This document shows, one piece after another, positions 1-7,583 of a stretch of DNA of 64,000 nt. The DNA lies in NCBI RefSeq assembly GCF_007992095.1, contig NZ_BJZP01000006.1, positions 124,001-188,000 on the forward strand. The letters run 5' to 3'. The position numbers and the translations under genes were made by a program. Source of the stretch: Paenirhizobium naphthalenivorans (GTDB taxonomy: Bacteria > Pseudomonadota > Alphaproteobacteria > Rhizobiales > Rhizobiaceae). The notes below the pieces were generated by a model. That model saw only the letters and a list, made by a program, of their open reading frames with translations, was not told the DNA's origin and ran no database searches. Position 1 is the first letter of the stretch. Every line of letters starts with the position of its first letter.

Positions 1-734
1 CGCGCGGCGGTTCGGCGGCGGTTCACCGCCTGGCCGTTCCGGGCGCAACGTTCGAGGTCGAAGGCCCGCGCAACCACTTCCCGCTGAGCGAGGAGGCCAC
101 CACGACGGTTCTGCTCGGCGGCGGCATCGGCGTCACGCCAATGCTTGCCATGGCGCGGCGTCTCCATGCGATCGGACGTGACTTCGTGTTGCATTATTGT
201 ACCCGAGGCGAAACGGTGACGGCGTTCAGGGCGATGATCGCGGCTGAACCTTGGGCGAAAAATGTCGCCTTCCATTTCGACGATCAATCGCCGGAGCAAC
301 GGCTCGATCCGACCCGCGACCTGCCGGCGCCCTCAAGCGGCACGCATATCTATGTCTGCGGCCCGCAGGGCTTCATGGACTGGCTGATCGGCGCGGCCGA
401 GGCGGCGGGCCATGCCAGCGCCAACGTGCATCGCGAGTATTTCTCCGCCGATGTCGATACCACCGGCGACAGCTTCGAGGTTGAGGCGCAGCGCTCCGGC
501 ATCACCGTCAACGTCGGTCCCGATGATACGATCGCCAAGGCCCTGGCGCGGGCAGGCGTGAAGATCGAGGTGAAATGCGAGGAGGGGGTCTGCGGCACCT
601 GTGTCACCGACGTGCTCGAAGGCATGCCGGACCATCGCGACAAATTCCTGACCGACGAAGAGCGCGAGGAAGGCACGATGATCTGCGCCTGCTGTTCGCG
701 TGCTTGCAGTTCAAAACTCGTGCTGGACATCTAA
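1..734 (+). CDS. PDR/VanB-type oxidoreductase, N-terminus cut by window edge
   Basis: Reductase component that passes electrons from NAD(P)H through flavin and a 2Fe-2S centre to a Rieske oxygenase. The reading frame is open from the first base, so the N-terminal flavin domain is missing; about 243 residues are visible. Seen: the NAD-binding signature GGGIGVTPM, the YVCGPQGFM segment typical of ferredoxin reductases, and a C-terminal plant-type 2Fe-2S ferredoxin domain with CEEGVCGTC followed by a distal Cys (MICACC). This domain order (flavin/NAD then C-terminal ferredoxin) is that of phthalate dioxygenase reductase and VanB. It lies 11 bp upstream of a flavin reductase gene. The oxygenase it serves is probably outside the window to the left; the second VanB-like gene at 16908 sits nearer the oxygenase in this window. 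Family assignment is firm, partner is inference. Confidence 0.88.
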   Translation, partial: RGGSAAVHRLAVPGATFEVEGPRNHFPLSEEATTTVLLGGGIGVTPMLAMARRLHAIGRDFVLHYCTRGETVTAFRAMIAAEPWAKNVAFHFDDQSPEQRLDPTRDLPAPSSGTHIYVCGPQGFMDWLIGAAEAAGHASANVHREYFSADVDTTGDSFEVEAQRSGITVNVGPDDTIAKALARAGVKIEVKCEEGVCGTCVTDVLEGMPDHRDKFLTDEEREEGTMICACCSRACSSKLVLDI

Positions 735-745
735 GGAGAAAACGG

Positions 746-1255
746 ATGACGGTTTGCGCACCTCAAGACGCCGCACTGGCTTTTCGCGAAGGCATGAGCC
801 GCCTTGGTGCGGCGGTTACGCTCCTGACGTCGGATGGCGTCGCCGGACGCCAGGGCATGACGGCGTCTGCCGTCGTGTCAGTCACCGATAGCCCGCCGAC
901 CCTGATCGTCTGCGTCAACCGCAATATCCGTTGCCATGACCTCTTCCTCAAAAACGGGGTGCTGGCCGTGAATGTTCTGGGCGCTCGGCATCAGGATCTG
1001 TCCGGTCGTTTCGCCGCCAAGGACCCGGGTGATCGTTTCGCTTCGCACAAATGGATCACCTTGAAGACCGGGGCGCCGGTTCTTGAAGATGCCGAAGTCG
1101 TCTTCGATTGTCGGATCGTCGACCAGCGGCCCATCGGCTCCCATTCGGTGCTGACATGCGAAGTCGACGATGTCCGCCTGCTCGGTGAAAAACCAGAAGG
1201 ACTCATCTGGTTCGGACGTCAGTTCCATCATCTGCAGGTTGGTGCCAGCAGATGA
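746..1255 (+). CDS. Flavin reductase family protein (HpaC/RutF-like)
   Basis: 169-residue protein of the flavin reductase-like FMN-binding family, which uses NAD(P)H to reduce free flavin for a partner monooxygenase or acts as a diffusible flavin reductase. Seen: the N-terminal GMSRLGAAVTLLTSDG and GMTASAVVSVTDSPP segments, which match the family pattern of a small split-barrel flavin binder. The start is set by AAGGAGAAAACGG just upstream of ATG; an in-frame longer reading from 575 overlaps the preceding gene and is rejected. It follows the VanB-type gene by 11 bp, so the two are probably co-transcribed. Whether it serves a flavin monooxygenase to the left of the window cannot be told here. 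Confidence 0.85.
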   Translation: MTVCAPQDAALAFREGMSRLGAAVTLLTSDGVAGRQGMTASAVVSVTDSPPTLIVCVNRNIRCHDLFLKNGVLAVNVLGARHQDLSGRFAAKDPGDRFASHKWITLKTGAPVLEDAEVVFDCRIVDQRPIGSHSVLTCEVDDVRLLGEKPEGLIWFGRQFHHLQVGASR

Positions 1256-1269
1256 ATGGACAACTGCTC

Positions 1270-1719
1270 TCAGAGCCGATTGAGCTGACTGAAGACCTTT
1301 TCCAGAATTTCGTTCAGGGTCGCCATCTCGTCGCTGCTGACGTTCTGGAAACTGATCTCGAAAATGTCACGGGCTTCCTTGAGAGCGAGCGCCCGCAGCC
1401 GATCGCCTTCCGGCGTCAGGCAGGCTTCGGTCACCCGCGCGTCAGTGGGGCGCACGCGTGTTGTCACCAGACCGTCGCCGATCATGCGCTGGACCACCTT
1501 GGTCGTGGTGTTGAGCCGCATGGTGGAGAAGTCGGCAATCTCGGAAATCGACAGATAGGTGTCTTCATAGAGCGACATGAGCACGCGCCAGCGCGGCACG
1601 TCGATGCCGATCGGCTTCAGCCGCTTGTCGAGCACCTGGACATAGCGCGCATCGGCGCGGCTGATCCAGTAGAAGGGCCAGTTTCTTTTGAAATGCTGGT
1701 TCGTGTGCTTGGCGTTCAC
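1270..1719 (-). CDS. MarR family transcriptional regulator
   Basis: 149-residue winged-helix regulator. Seen: the central recognition segment (YLSISEIADFSTMRLNTTTK), then a wing with VTTRVRPTDARVTEACLTPEGDRL, the MarR beta-wing DxRxxxxxLTxxG pattern. Such proteins usually repress nearby genes and release DNA when they bind an aromatic acid. It is convergent with the flavin reductase gene (14 bp apart) and divergent from the first TRAP importer starting at 1849, so it most likely controls that importer. A 14-bp GC-rich palindrome lies in the shared 129-bp region. The inducer is unknown. Confidence 0.87.
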   Translation of the reverse strand: MNAKHTNQHFKRNWPFYWISRADARYVQVLDKRLKPIGIDVPRWRVLMSLYEDTYLSISEIADFSTMRLNTTTKVVQRMIGDGLVTTRVRPTDARVTEACLTPEGDRLRALALKEARDIFEISFQNVSSDEMATLNEILEKVFSQLNRL

Positions 1720-1767
1720 GGAGGTCTCACTGTGTCGTCAGTTGGTTTTCCGGGGCGTTTCTTCCGG

Positions 1768-1781
1768 CCGGGCGCGCCCGG
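1768..1781. promoter_or_regulatory. 14-bp perfect palindrome between MarR and TRAP genes
   Basis: CCGGGCGCGCCCGG is a perfect palindrome in the divergent region between the MarR gene (start 1719) and the dctP-like gene (start 1849). It could be an operator or an RNA hairpin in the TRAP leader. MarR sites are usually more AT-rich, so an operator role is uncertain. Confidence 0.3.
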
Positions 1782-1848
1782 TCGGCGCTATCACGGACCT
1801 CGTCCGTCTGTCTGAATCACTCAGTCCAAAAAAGGGGAATAAGGTAAA

Positions 1849-2874
1849 ATGAACGTAATTTATAGACTATCCGGCGCGATTTTCGGTGCGATGTTGTGTG
1901 CCGGAACGGCAAGTGCCCAAACGGTACTGACACTGTCCAGCTGGGTTCCTGCGACCCATCCACAGGTCGCCAATTTCATCGTGCCGATGGCGAAAGACAT
2001 CGAACGCGTCACTGACGGCCGGGTGAAGGTCAATATCCTGCCCGCGCCGCTCGGCCCGCCGTCCGCCGCGTTTGATCTGGCCAAGAACGGCGTCGCCGAT
2101 ATCACCTATTCCGTCCAGGGCTACACGCCCGGCCGCTTCAAGACGGCCGCCATCGGCGAGATGCCCTTGCTCAGCGACAATGCCATCGCGACCTCGGTCG
2201 CCTTCTGGCGCGTCTACGAGAAGTATCTGGCCGCCGCTCATGAATATGACGGGGTCAAGGTCATGGCGATCTACACCCATGGACCGGGCGAGATCTTCTC
2301 GTCCAAGCCGATCAAGGCATATGGCGACATCGCCGGTCAAAAGATCCGTGTTGGGGGTGTGGTGGCCCATGACATCGTCAAGAGCATCGGCGCCGTTCCG
2401 GTCGAGGGGCCGTCGTCCAAGTCCTACGAACTGCTGAGCCAGGGCGTCGCGGACGGCATCTTCTTTCCCTACGAGTCCGTCAACTTCTTCAAGCTGATCG
2501 ATCTGGTCGGCAACAGCTACACGGTGCCGGGCGGGCTCTACAACACCGCCATGTTCGTCGTCATGAACCAGAAAAAGTGGGACAGCCTGCCGGCCGAGGA
2601 TCAGGCTGCGATCAGCACGATCATCGGTGAACCGCTGGTCCGCAAGGCCGGTGAAATGTGGAACAAGGCCGATGCGGAGGGCCGCGAGGCCATGAAGGGC
2701 AAGGTCACCTTCCACGATGCCAGCGAGGCGGACATGGCGACCTTGCGCGAAAAACTGCAGCCGATCATCGACAACCAGATCGCGGTGGTCTCGTCCGCCG
2801 GTGTGGACGGTGAGGCTGCCTACGTGATGCTGAAGGAAGAAATTGCCAAGGTGGAAGCGGAGTCCGCACAATGA
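1849..2874 (+). CDS. TRAP transporter solute-binding protein, DctP family (set 1)
   Basis: 341-residue periplasmic binding protein of a tripartite ATP-independent periplasmic importer. Seen: a signal peptide of about 23 residues ending ASA-QT, then the mature LTLSSWVPATHP start usual in DctP proteins. The ligand-site region is near residue 165: KIRVGG, SIGAVPVEGPSSKSYELL, then QGVADG. The Arg in KIRVGG normally pairs with the carboxylate of the ligand. The stop overlaps the next gene (ATGA), giving a P-Q-M operon. Position between a VanB-type reductase and a CoA-dependent aromatic pathway suggests an aromatic or related organic acid as ligand; this is inference, since DctP ligands cannot be read from sequence. 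Confidence 0.9.
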   Translation: MNVIYRLSGAIFGAMLCAGTASAQTVLTLSSWVPATHPQVANFIVPMAKDIERVTDGRVKVNILPAPLGPPSAAFDLAKNGVADITYSVQGYTPGRFKTAAIGEMPLLSDNAIATSVAFWRVYEKYLAAAHEYDGVKVMAIYTHGPGEIFSSKPIKAYGDIAGQKIRVGGVVAHDIVKSIGAVPVEGPSSKSYELLSQGVADGIFFPYESVNFFKLIDLVGNSYTVPGGLYNTAMFVVMNQKKWDSLPAEDQAAISTIIGEPLVRKAGEMWNKADAEGREAMKGKVTFHDASEADMATLREKLQPIIDNQIAVVSSAGVDGEAAYVMLKEEIAKVEAESAQ

Positions 2875-3398
2875 GCGGTGGTTTCCACGTTCCTGGCACG
2901 GAACCGGAAGGGGGCGGCCTAGCGGCCGCCCCGCCGATCGCCGGTCTGGTTAAACGGTCGATCGCCTGGATCAGTGCCATTCTGCTCTGCGCCATGATGC
3001 TGCTAACCGTCGTCGACGTGATCGGTCGTTACGGCTTCAACGCGCCCCTTTCCGGCGCGACGGAAATGACGGAACTCCTGCTATCGGCGATCATCTTCAT
3101 CGGTCTTCCGGCCGCTACGCTCGATCGTGATCATGTGACGGTGGATTTCCTGACCGATCGTCTTTCCGGCGGCATCGAACGGATCCGCGTGCCGTTTGTC
3201 GCGCTGGCGGCGAGCGGCGTCCTGGCCGTCGTCGCCTGGAGACTCTGGGTGATCGGCGAACAGATTGCGGGCTATGGCGGGGTGACGGTCTCGTTGCAGA
3301 TCCCGATTGCGCCCGTCGCCTATCTGGCGGCGTGCCTCACGGGAATTTCTGCTTGCGTCATGCTGGCCATGGCCGGCCTTGCCCTCCGGAGACGTTGA
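2871..3398 (+). CDS. TRAP transporter small permease, DctQ family (set 1)
   Basis: 175-residue integral membrane protein, the four-helix small subunit that stabilises the large TRAP permease. Seen: hydrophobic segments around residues 30-52, 65-85, 105-125 and 145-170, and the family segment DVIGRYGFNAPLSGATEMTE, followed by DRDHVTVDFL. The N-terminus carries about 20 extra Gly/Pro/Ala-rich residues before the first helix. It overlaps the binding-protein gene by 4 bp and is followed after one base by the large permease gene. Confidence 0.88.
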   Translation: MSGGFHVPGTEPEGGGLAAAPPIAGLVKRSIAWISAILLCAMMLLTVVDVIGRYGFNAPLSGATEMTELLLSAIIFIGLPAATLDRDHVTVDFLTDRLSGGIERIRVPFVALAASGVLAVVAWRLWVIGEQIAGYGGVTVSLQIPIAPVAYLAACLTGISACVMLAMAGLALRRR

Positions 3399-3399
3399 G

Positions 3400-4689
3400 A
3401 TGCAGCATTGGGAAATTGGAATGATCGTTCTCTTCGGCCTGCTCCTGGCCGGATTGCCGATCTCGCTCGCCCTGACTGCCGTCGGTGTCCTTGGCACTGC
3501 GATGATCATCGGGTGGGAGCCGTCGCTGTCGTTGCTCGGTCAGACATTCTTCGACAACAGCCGCAGCTATTCGCTGTCGATCCTGCCGCTGTTCCTGATG
3601 ATGGGCAACTTCGTTGTGCAGTCGGGCGTGGCGCGCGATCTCTATGAAGCCGCCTATGCCTGGCTCAGGCATCGCCGTGGCGGGCTTGCTGTTGCCACCA
3701 TCATCGCCTGCGGCGGTTTTTCCTCGGTTTGCGGCTCGTCGCTTGCCACCGCCTCGACCATGGCCAAGATCTCGATGCCCTCGATGCGGCGCTTCGGTTA
3801 CCCCGACGGTCTTTCCACCGCCTCGATCGCGGCGGGTGGCACGCTCGGCATCCTGATCCCGCCTTCCGTTATCCTGATGTTTTACGGCCTGATGACCCAA
3901 CAGGACATTGGAAAACTGTTCATCGCCGGCATTCTGCCGGGTCTGATCGGCATCTGTCTGTATGTACTCGCGGTCCGGATGTCGATGGCCTTTGGCCGGA
4001 TCGAACTTCCCGTGGAGCCCAAGCTGCCACTGAAAGAACGCATTGCGGCGCTGAAGAGTGTGTCGGGTGCTCTCGCGCTCTTCCTCTTCGTCATGGGTGG
4101 CATCTACCTCGGTGTATTTACCCCCACCGAAAGCGCCGGCATGGGCGCTGCCGGCGCTTTTCTGTTGGTGGTGATCCGTGGACGGATGAAACTCGATGAG
4201 GCGCTGGCCACGCTCTACGACACGGCCAAGACCACGGCGATGATGAATTTCATCCTGTTCGGGGCGCTCACCTTCGCCAATTATGTGAACCTCTCTGGCA
4301 TGACGACGGACATGCAGGCGATCCTGACCGGTTTCGGTGATCATCCGCTCGGCGTGATCCTGATGATCACGCTGATCTATCTGGTACTCGGTTGCGTGCT
4401 CGAGGGTCTCTCGATGATCACGCTCACCGTGCCGATCTTCTACCCGATCGTCGCCCAATACGGCTTCGATCTCGTCTGGTTCGGGATCTATGTGGTGATC
4501 GTAACCGAGGTGAGCTACATCACTCCGCCCATGGGTCTCAACGCCTTCGTCCTGCGTTCGGTGGTCAAGGATGTGTCGCTCAGCACCATCTTCAGGGGGC
4601 TTTCCATGTTCCTGGTGGTGGATGTGGCGCGGCTGGCGCTGATCCTGCTTTTCCCGTCCATCGTGCTGCTGCTGCCAAGCCTGATGTGA
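3400..4689 (+). CDS. TRAP transporter large permease, DctM family (set 1)
   Basis: 429-residue membrane protein with about 12 helices that carries out sodium- or proton-coupled import. Seen: FSSVCGSSLATASTMAKISMP, GTLGILIPPSVILMFYG, PTESAGMGAAGAF, and the C-terminal ITPPMGLNAFVLRS segment, all characteristic of DctM proteins. The start at ATG 3400 directly follows the DctQ stop; an upstream in-frame reading from 3307 lies inside DctQ and is rejected. It completes the first of three P-Q-M sets in the window. Confidence 0.9.
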   Translation: MQHWEIGMIVLFGLLLAGLPISLALTAVGVLGTAMIIGWEPSLSLLGQTFFDNSRSYSLSILPLFLMMGNFVVQSGVARDLYEAAYAWLRHRRGGLAVATIIACGGFSSVCGSSLATASTMAKISMPSMRRFGYPDGLSTASIAAGGTLGILIPPSVILMFYGLMTQQDIGKLFIAGILPGLIGICLYVLAVRMSMAFGRIELPVEPKLPLKERIAALKSVSGALALFLFVMGGIYLGVFTPTESAGMGAAGAFLLVVIRGRMKLDEALATLYDTAKTTAMMNFILFGALTFANYVNLSGMTTDMQAILTGFGDHPLGVILMITLIYLVLGCVLEGLSMITLTVPIFYPIVAQYGFDLVWFGIYVVIVTEVSYITPPMGLNAFVLRSVVKDVSLSTIFRGLSMFLVVDVARLALILLFPSIVLLLPSLM

Positions 4690-4889
4690 GGGGCGAGGCA
4701 CGGTTCCATCGCAAGTCTTCCGGTCGCCTTTCCGCCTCCGTGACCATGTGGTGGATACGGTCTGAAGAAGACGGGGGAGTGCTGTAACGTTGTGTGACTA
4801 AGGTCAACATTGAGCAGCAGGCCCACCTTTAGGCCAGCATCTCGATCTCGGCTCGCCATTCCACCATGACCTTGAGGTGATGGATATGG

Positions 4890-5100
4890 ATGGCGAGCGT
4901 CGAGTTTTTGGCGTGCGGCGTGACCTGGCGTCTTGCCGCTCCATACGGCCCCGTCTATCCGTCATGCTGCGCTTTGGTGCAGGACCTTGCTCCCTTAAGC
5001 TCCCGATCTACAATCTCTTGGCGGCCTTGGTGTCGTGGCGGGTCTGCGCGATTTCATCGAAAACACAATCATTCCGGTCCACCAGCGCGTTTCGCCCGCC
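4890..5100 (-). pseudogene. Decayed IS6-like transposase remnant
   Basis: In the 483-bp gap after the first TRAP set, the minus strand carries broken coding pieces that resemble the C-terminal half of IS6-family DDE transposases. DEIAQTRHDTKAAKRL (around 5011-5058) recalls the R-x-A-KAAKRF region, APKRSMTD recalls the PKxxVTDK segment, and GPYGAARRQVTPHAKN (around 4905-4955) recalls SYGAAKRE. There is an in-frame stop after KRL and a frameshift before GPYGAA. No terminal inverted repeats were found. The rest of the gap (4690-4889 and 5101-5172) shows nothing recognisable. The match is from memory of the family, so moderate confidence only. Confidence 0.4.
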
Positions 5101-5172
5101 GATGGTCAGAAGGCCGTTAGAAAACGCGGAAGGCCCTGCAGAACAAACATTGGCGCAGGTCTCGAACGACGG

Positions 5173-6813
5173 TCAGGCCAGTTTGCGTCCCCGGTTTTCC
5201 GCTTCCGTCAGGGCATTGGTTCCGGCCAGCGCCTGCGCTCGCAACAGCGCCATGTACTCGCGGCCTTGCGCCAGAAGCGGTGCGGCTTCCGCCGGGTCAA
5301 GTCGGGGGGCCATCCACGCCTTGAACGCCCGCCAGGCGGCGTTCAGATAGGCGTTTGCGCCATAAAGCGCTCCCGGTTCACCCGCATGGGCCGCCATGGC
5401 ATCGGCAAGCTCTGCGAAGGCTTCGATAATGGTGCGCGCTTCCGGCCGATTTTCGGTTTCCGCCCGCGCGCGCGTCAGAAACACGTCGAGCCCGCGCCGG
5501 TCGGCCCAAAGCCGCCGGATCAGAAGATCGAGCGCTTGCATGCCGGTGGTGCCCTCATAGATCGTCAGCACCCGCGCATCACGTACGCCCTGTTCCAGCG
5601 GCCATTCCTTGGTATAACCCGCACCGCCCAATACCTGAATTCCGATATCGGCAACCGCCGCGCCGGCGGCCGCGCCGAAATTCTTGATGAGCGGCAGCAG
5701 GAAGGCGGCCAAGGCTGCGGCATCGCTGTCACGGCCGTCGATCCGGGAAAGATCGAGTGTGATCGCCATTTCCAGAACGGCGGCGCGCAGAGCCTCTGTC
5801 TCGCTGCGCATTTCCGACAGCATGCGGGCCACATCCGGATGGTGCGCGATGACAACGGGGCCAGCGTCGGGCCTGCCGCCCTGGCGGCGCTCTTCGGCGT
5901 AGGCTTCCGCGATTTCGCAAGCCATCGTGGCGATACCGAGACCCTGACAGCCGGTCTGCAACCGCATCAGCTCGATCATGGTAAACAATTGTGGCAGACC
6001 GCGTCCGCGCTCGCCGATCAGGATCGCCTCAGATGTTTCAAATGCCATGGCGCAGGTCGGAGAGCCGTGCATGCCCATCTTTTCTTCAAGACGCTGAATG
6101 GTGATGCCGTTGGAACTGCCGCAGGCGCGGGTGGAGGGTACGAGAAACAGGCTCAGGCCTCGTGTGCCGTGGCGATCTTCGGAACGGGCCAGCACACAAT
6201 GGCCGATGCGCGCGACAAGATCGTGATCGCCAAACGAAATCCAGATTTTCTCACCGGTGACGGACCAGCCGTCCCCGGTCTGTTCGGCGCGCATGCGGAT
6301 GCGCCCGACATCGGAACCGGCATCGGGTTCGGAGATACAGATGGTCGCCGCCCATTCGCCACTTGCCAGCCGTGGCACCCATGTATCGGCGGTTTCCCGG
6401 TCGGCATGTTCCGCCAGGAGGTGGGCGGCCGCCCGGGTGGCTCCCGCCGCCATCATGAAGGCCGTGGCGTGGCGTTCGCAAAGCGGCAGCATGGCTGCCT
6501 GTAGGGTGAGCGGCAGGCCGGAGCCGCCGAATTCCTCAGGCAGGTCGAGCGCAAGCCAACCGCCTTCGGCGTAGGCGGTCCATGCCTGCCGGTAGCCGTC
6601 CGGCGTTTTTACCCGGCCCTCTTCGAGACGGCAGCCCTGCTCATCGGCGCGCGGACCAAGGGCTGAGAGGGTGTCTTCGGCCATCTTCCGAGCCGCGTCG
6701 AGAATTGCCCCCGCCGTTTCCAGGTCGCAATCCGGCCTTGCGGCGCAGAGGGTCGTCCAACCCGGTGTCGCTTTCAGCAGCCGTAAGGTCCGTTCTGCCT
6801 GATCCAGAGACAT
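5173..6813 (-). CDS. Acyl-CoA dehydrogenase (PhdD-like role proposed)
   Basis: 546-residue FAD enzyme that introduces a 2,3 double bond into an acyl-CoA. Seen: the FAD/substrate signature ICISEPDAGSDVG, the GEKIWIS segment, EKMGMHGSPTC, and VLTIYEGTTGMQALDLL, whose Glu aligns with the catalytic base of the large acyl-CoA dehydrogenases. Length fits the 550-600-residue subgroup with an extra C-terminal domain, the same subgroup as the gene at 24923. It is the last gene of a leftward unit with an SDR and a CoA ligase. In Phd/Cou phenylpropanoid pathways this enzyme lets the cell use saturated side chains (for example dihydroferulate). That role is inferred from neighbours. Confidence 0.87.
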   Translation of the reverse strand: MSLDQAERTLRLLKATPGWTTLCAARPDCDLETAGAILDAARKMAEDTLSALGPRADEQGCRLEEGRVKTPDGYRQAWTAYAEGGWLALDLPEEFGGSGLPLTLQAAMLPLCERHATAFMMAAGATRAAAHLLAEHADRETADTWVPRLASGEWAATICISEPDAGSDVGRIRMRAEQTGDGWSVTGEKIWISFGDHDLVARIGHCVLARSEDRHGTRGLSLFLVPSTRACGSSNGITIQRLEEKMGMHGSPTCAMAFETSEAILIGERGRGLPQLFTMIELMRLQTGCQGLGIATMACEIAEAYAEERRQGGRPDAGPVVIAHHPDVARMLSEMRSETEALRAAVLEMAITLDLSRIDGRDSDAAALAAFLLPLIKNFGAAAGAAVADIGIQVLGGAGYTKEWPLEQGVRDARVLTIYEGTTGMQALDLLIRRLWADRRGLDVFLTRARAETENRPEARTIIEAFAELADAMAAHAGEPGALYGANAYLNAAWRAFKAWMAPRLDPAEAAPLLAQGREYMALLRAQALAGTNALTEAENRGRKLA

Positions 6814-6821
6814 GGCGGCTC

Positions 6822-7583
6822 CTATTTCGGCTGCAGCCGGATGCCGCCGTCGAGGCGGATCATTTCGGCATTGAGATATTGTGTTTCCACGGCAAAGAGC
6901 ACGGCGTCAGCAAACTCCGCCGGATCGCCGAGGCGGGCGGGGTAGGGAACCGACGCGGCGATGCTTTCGCGCGCCTCTTCCGGCAGCTCGCCGAGCAGGG
7001 GTGTATAGAAGATGCCTGGGGCGATCGTATTCACCCTTATACCGAAGCGCGAAAGTTCGCGGGCCACAGGCAGAGCCATGGCGACAATGCCGCCTTTGGA
7101 TGCGGCATAGGCGGCCTGGCCGATTTGCCCGTCCTGAGCCGCCACGGAGGCGGTGTTGACGATGACGCCGCGCGCGTTGTCCTCAAGTGGCTCAAGTGTC
7201 GTCATCCGCGCCGCCGTCAGCCGCATCACGTTGAATGTGCCGATCAGGTTGACGCGGATCACCCGCTCGAAATCCTCAAGCGGCTGGGCCCCCTCGCGAC
7301 CGACCATCCGTGCCGCCGTTCCGATACCAGCGCAGTTGACGAGGATACGCACAGGGCCGAGCGTTGCCTCGGTCTTATCGAGCGCGGCGATCACATCGGC
7401 TTCGCTGCTGACATCGCCAGCCAGACCGAGTCCACCGATCCGGCCTGCTTTCTCCATCGCCGCATCGCCGTTACGGTCGAAAATGGCCACTTTTGCGCCT
7501 TTGGTGGCCAGCGCCTGCGCTGTTGCTGCGCCAAGCCCAGAAGCTCCGCCCGTCACCAGCGCGGTAAGACCGTCAATCTTCAT
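6822..7583 (-). CDS. SDR-family 3-hydroxyacyl-CoA dehydrogenase
   Basis: 253-residue short-chain dehydrogenase with NAD cofactor. Seen: TGGASGLG at residues 11-18, D36 after the second beta strand (favouring NAD over NADP), NCAG at 83-86, and the catalytic Ser146, Tyr159 and Lys163 (YAASK). The overall pattern matches type II 3-hydroxyacyl-CoA dehydrogenases (HSD10-like). It lies 8 bp upstream of the acyl-CoA dehydrogenase and overlaps the end of the ligase gene by 4 bp. Proposed role: oxidation of the 3-hydroxy-3-arylpropanoyl-CoA to the beta-ketoacyl-CoA, equivalent to PhdC/CouN. Confidence 0.88.
   Translation of the reverse strand: MKIDGLTALVTGGASGLGAATAQALATKGAKVAIFDRNGDAAMEKAGRIGGLGLAGDVSSEADVIAALDKTEATLGPVRILVNCAGIGTAARMVGREGAQPLEDFERVIRVNLIGTFNVMRLTAARMTTLEPLEDNARGVIVNTASVAAQDGQIGQAAYAASKGGIVAMALPVARELSRFGIRVNTIAPGIFYTPLLGELPEEARESIAASVPYPARLGDPAEFADAVLFAVETQYLNAEMIRLDGGIRLQPK

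Noticed and set aside
3358-4701. Minus-strand 447-codon frame opposite DctM set 1
   Set aside because: His/Gln/Arg-rich antisense frame with no domain; the plus strand holds an intact 12-helix permease.
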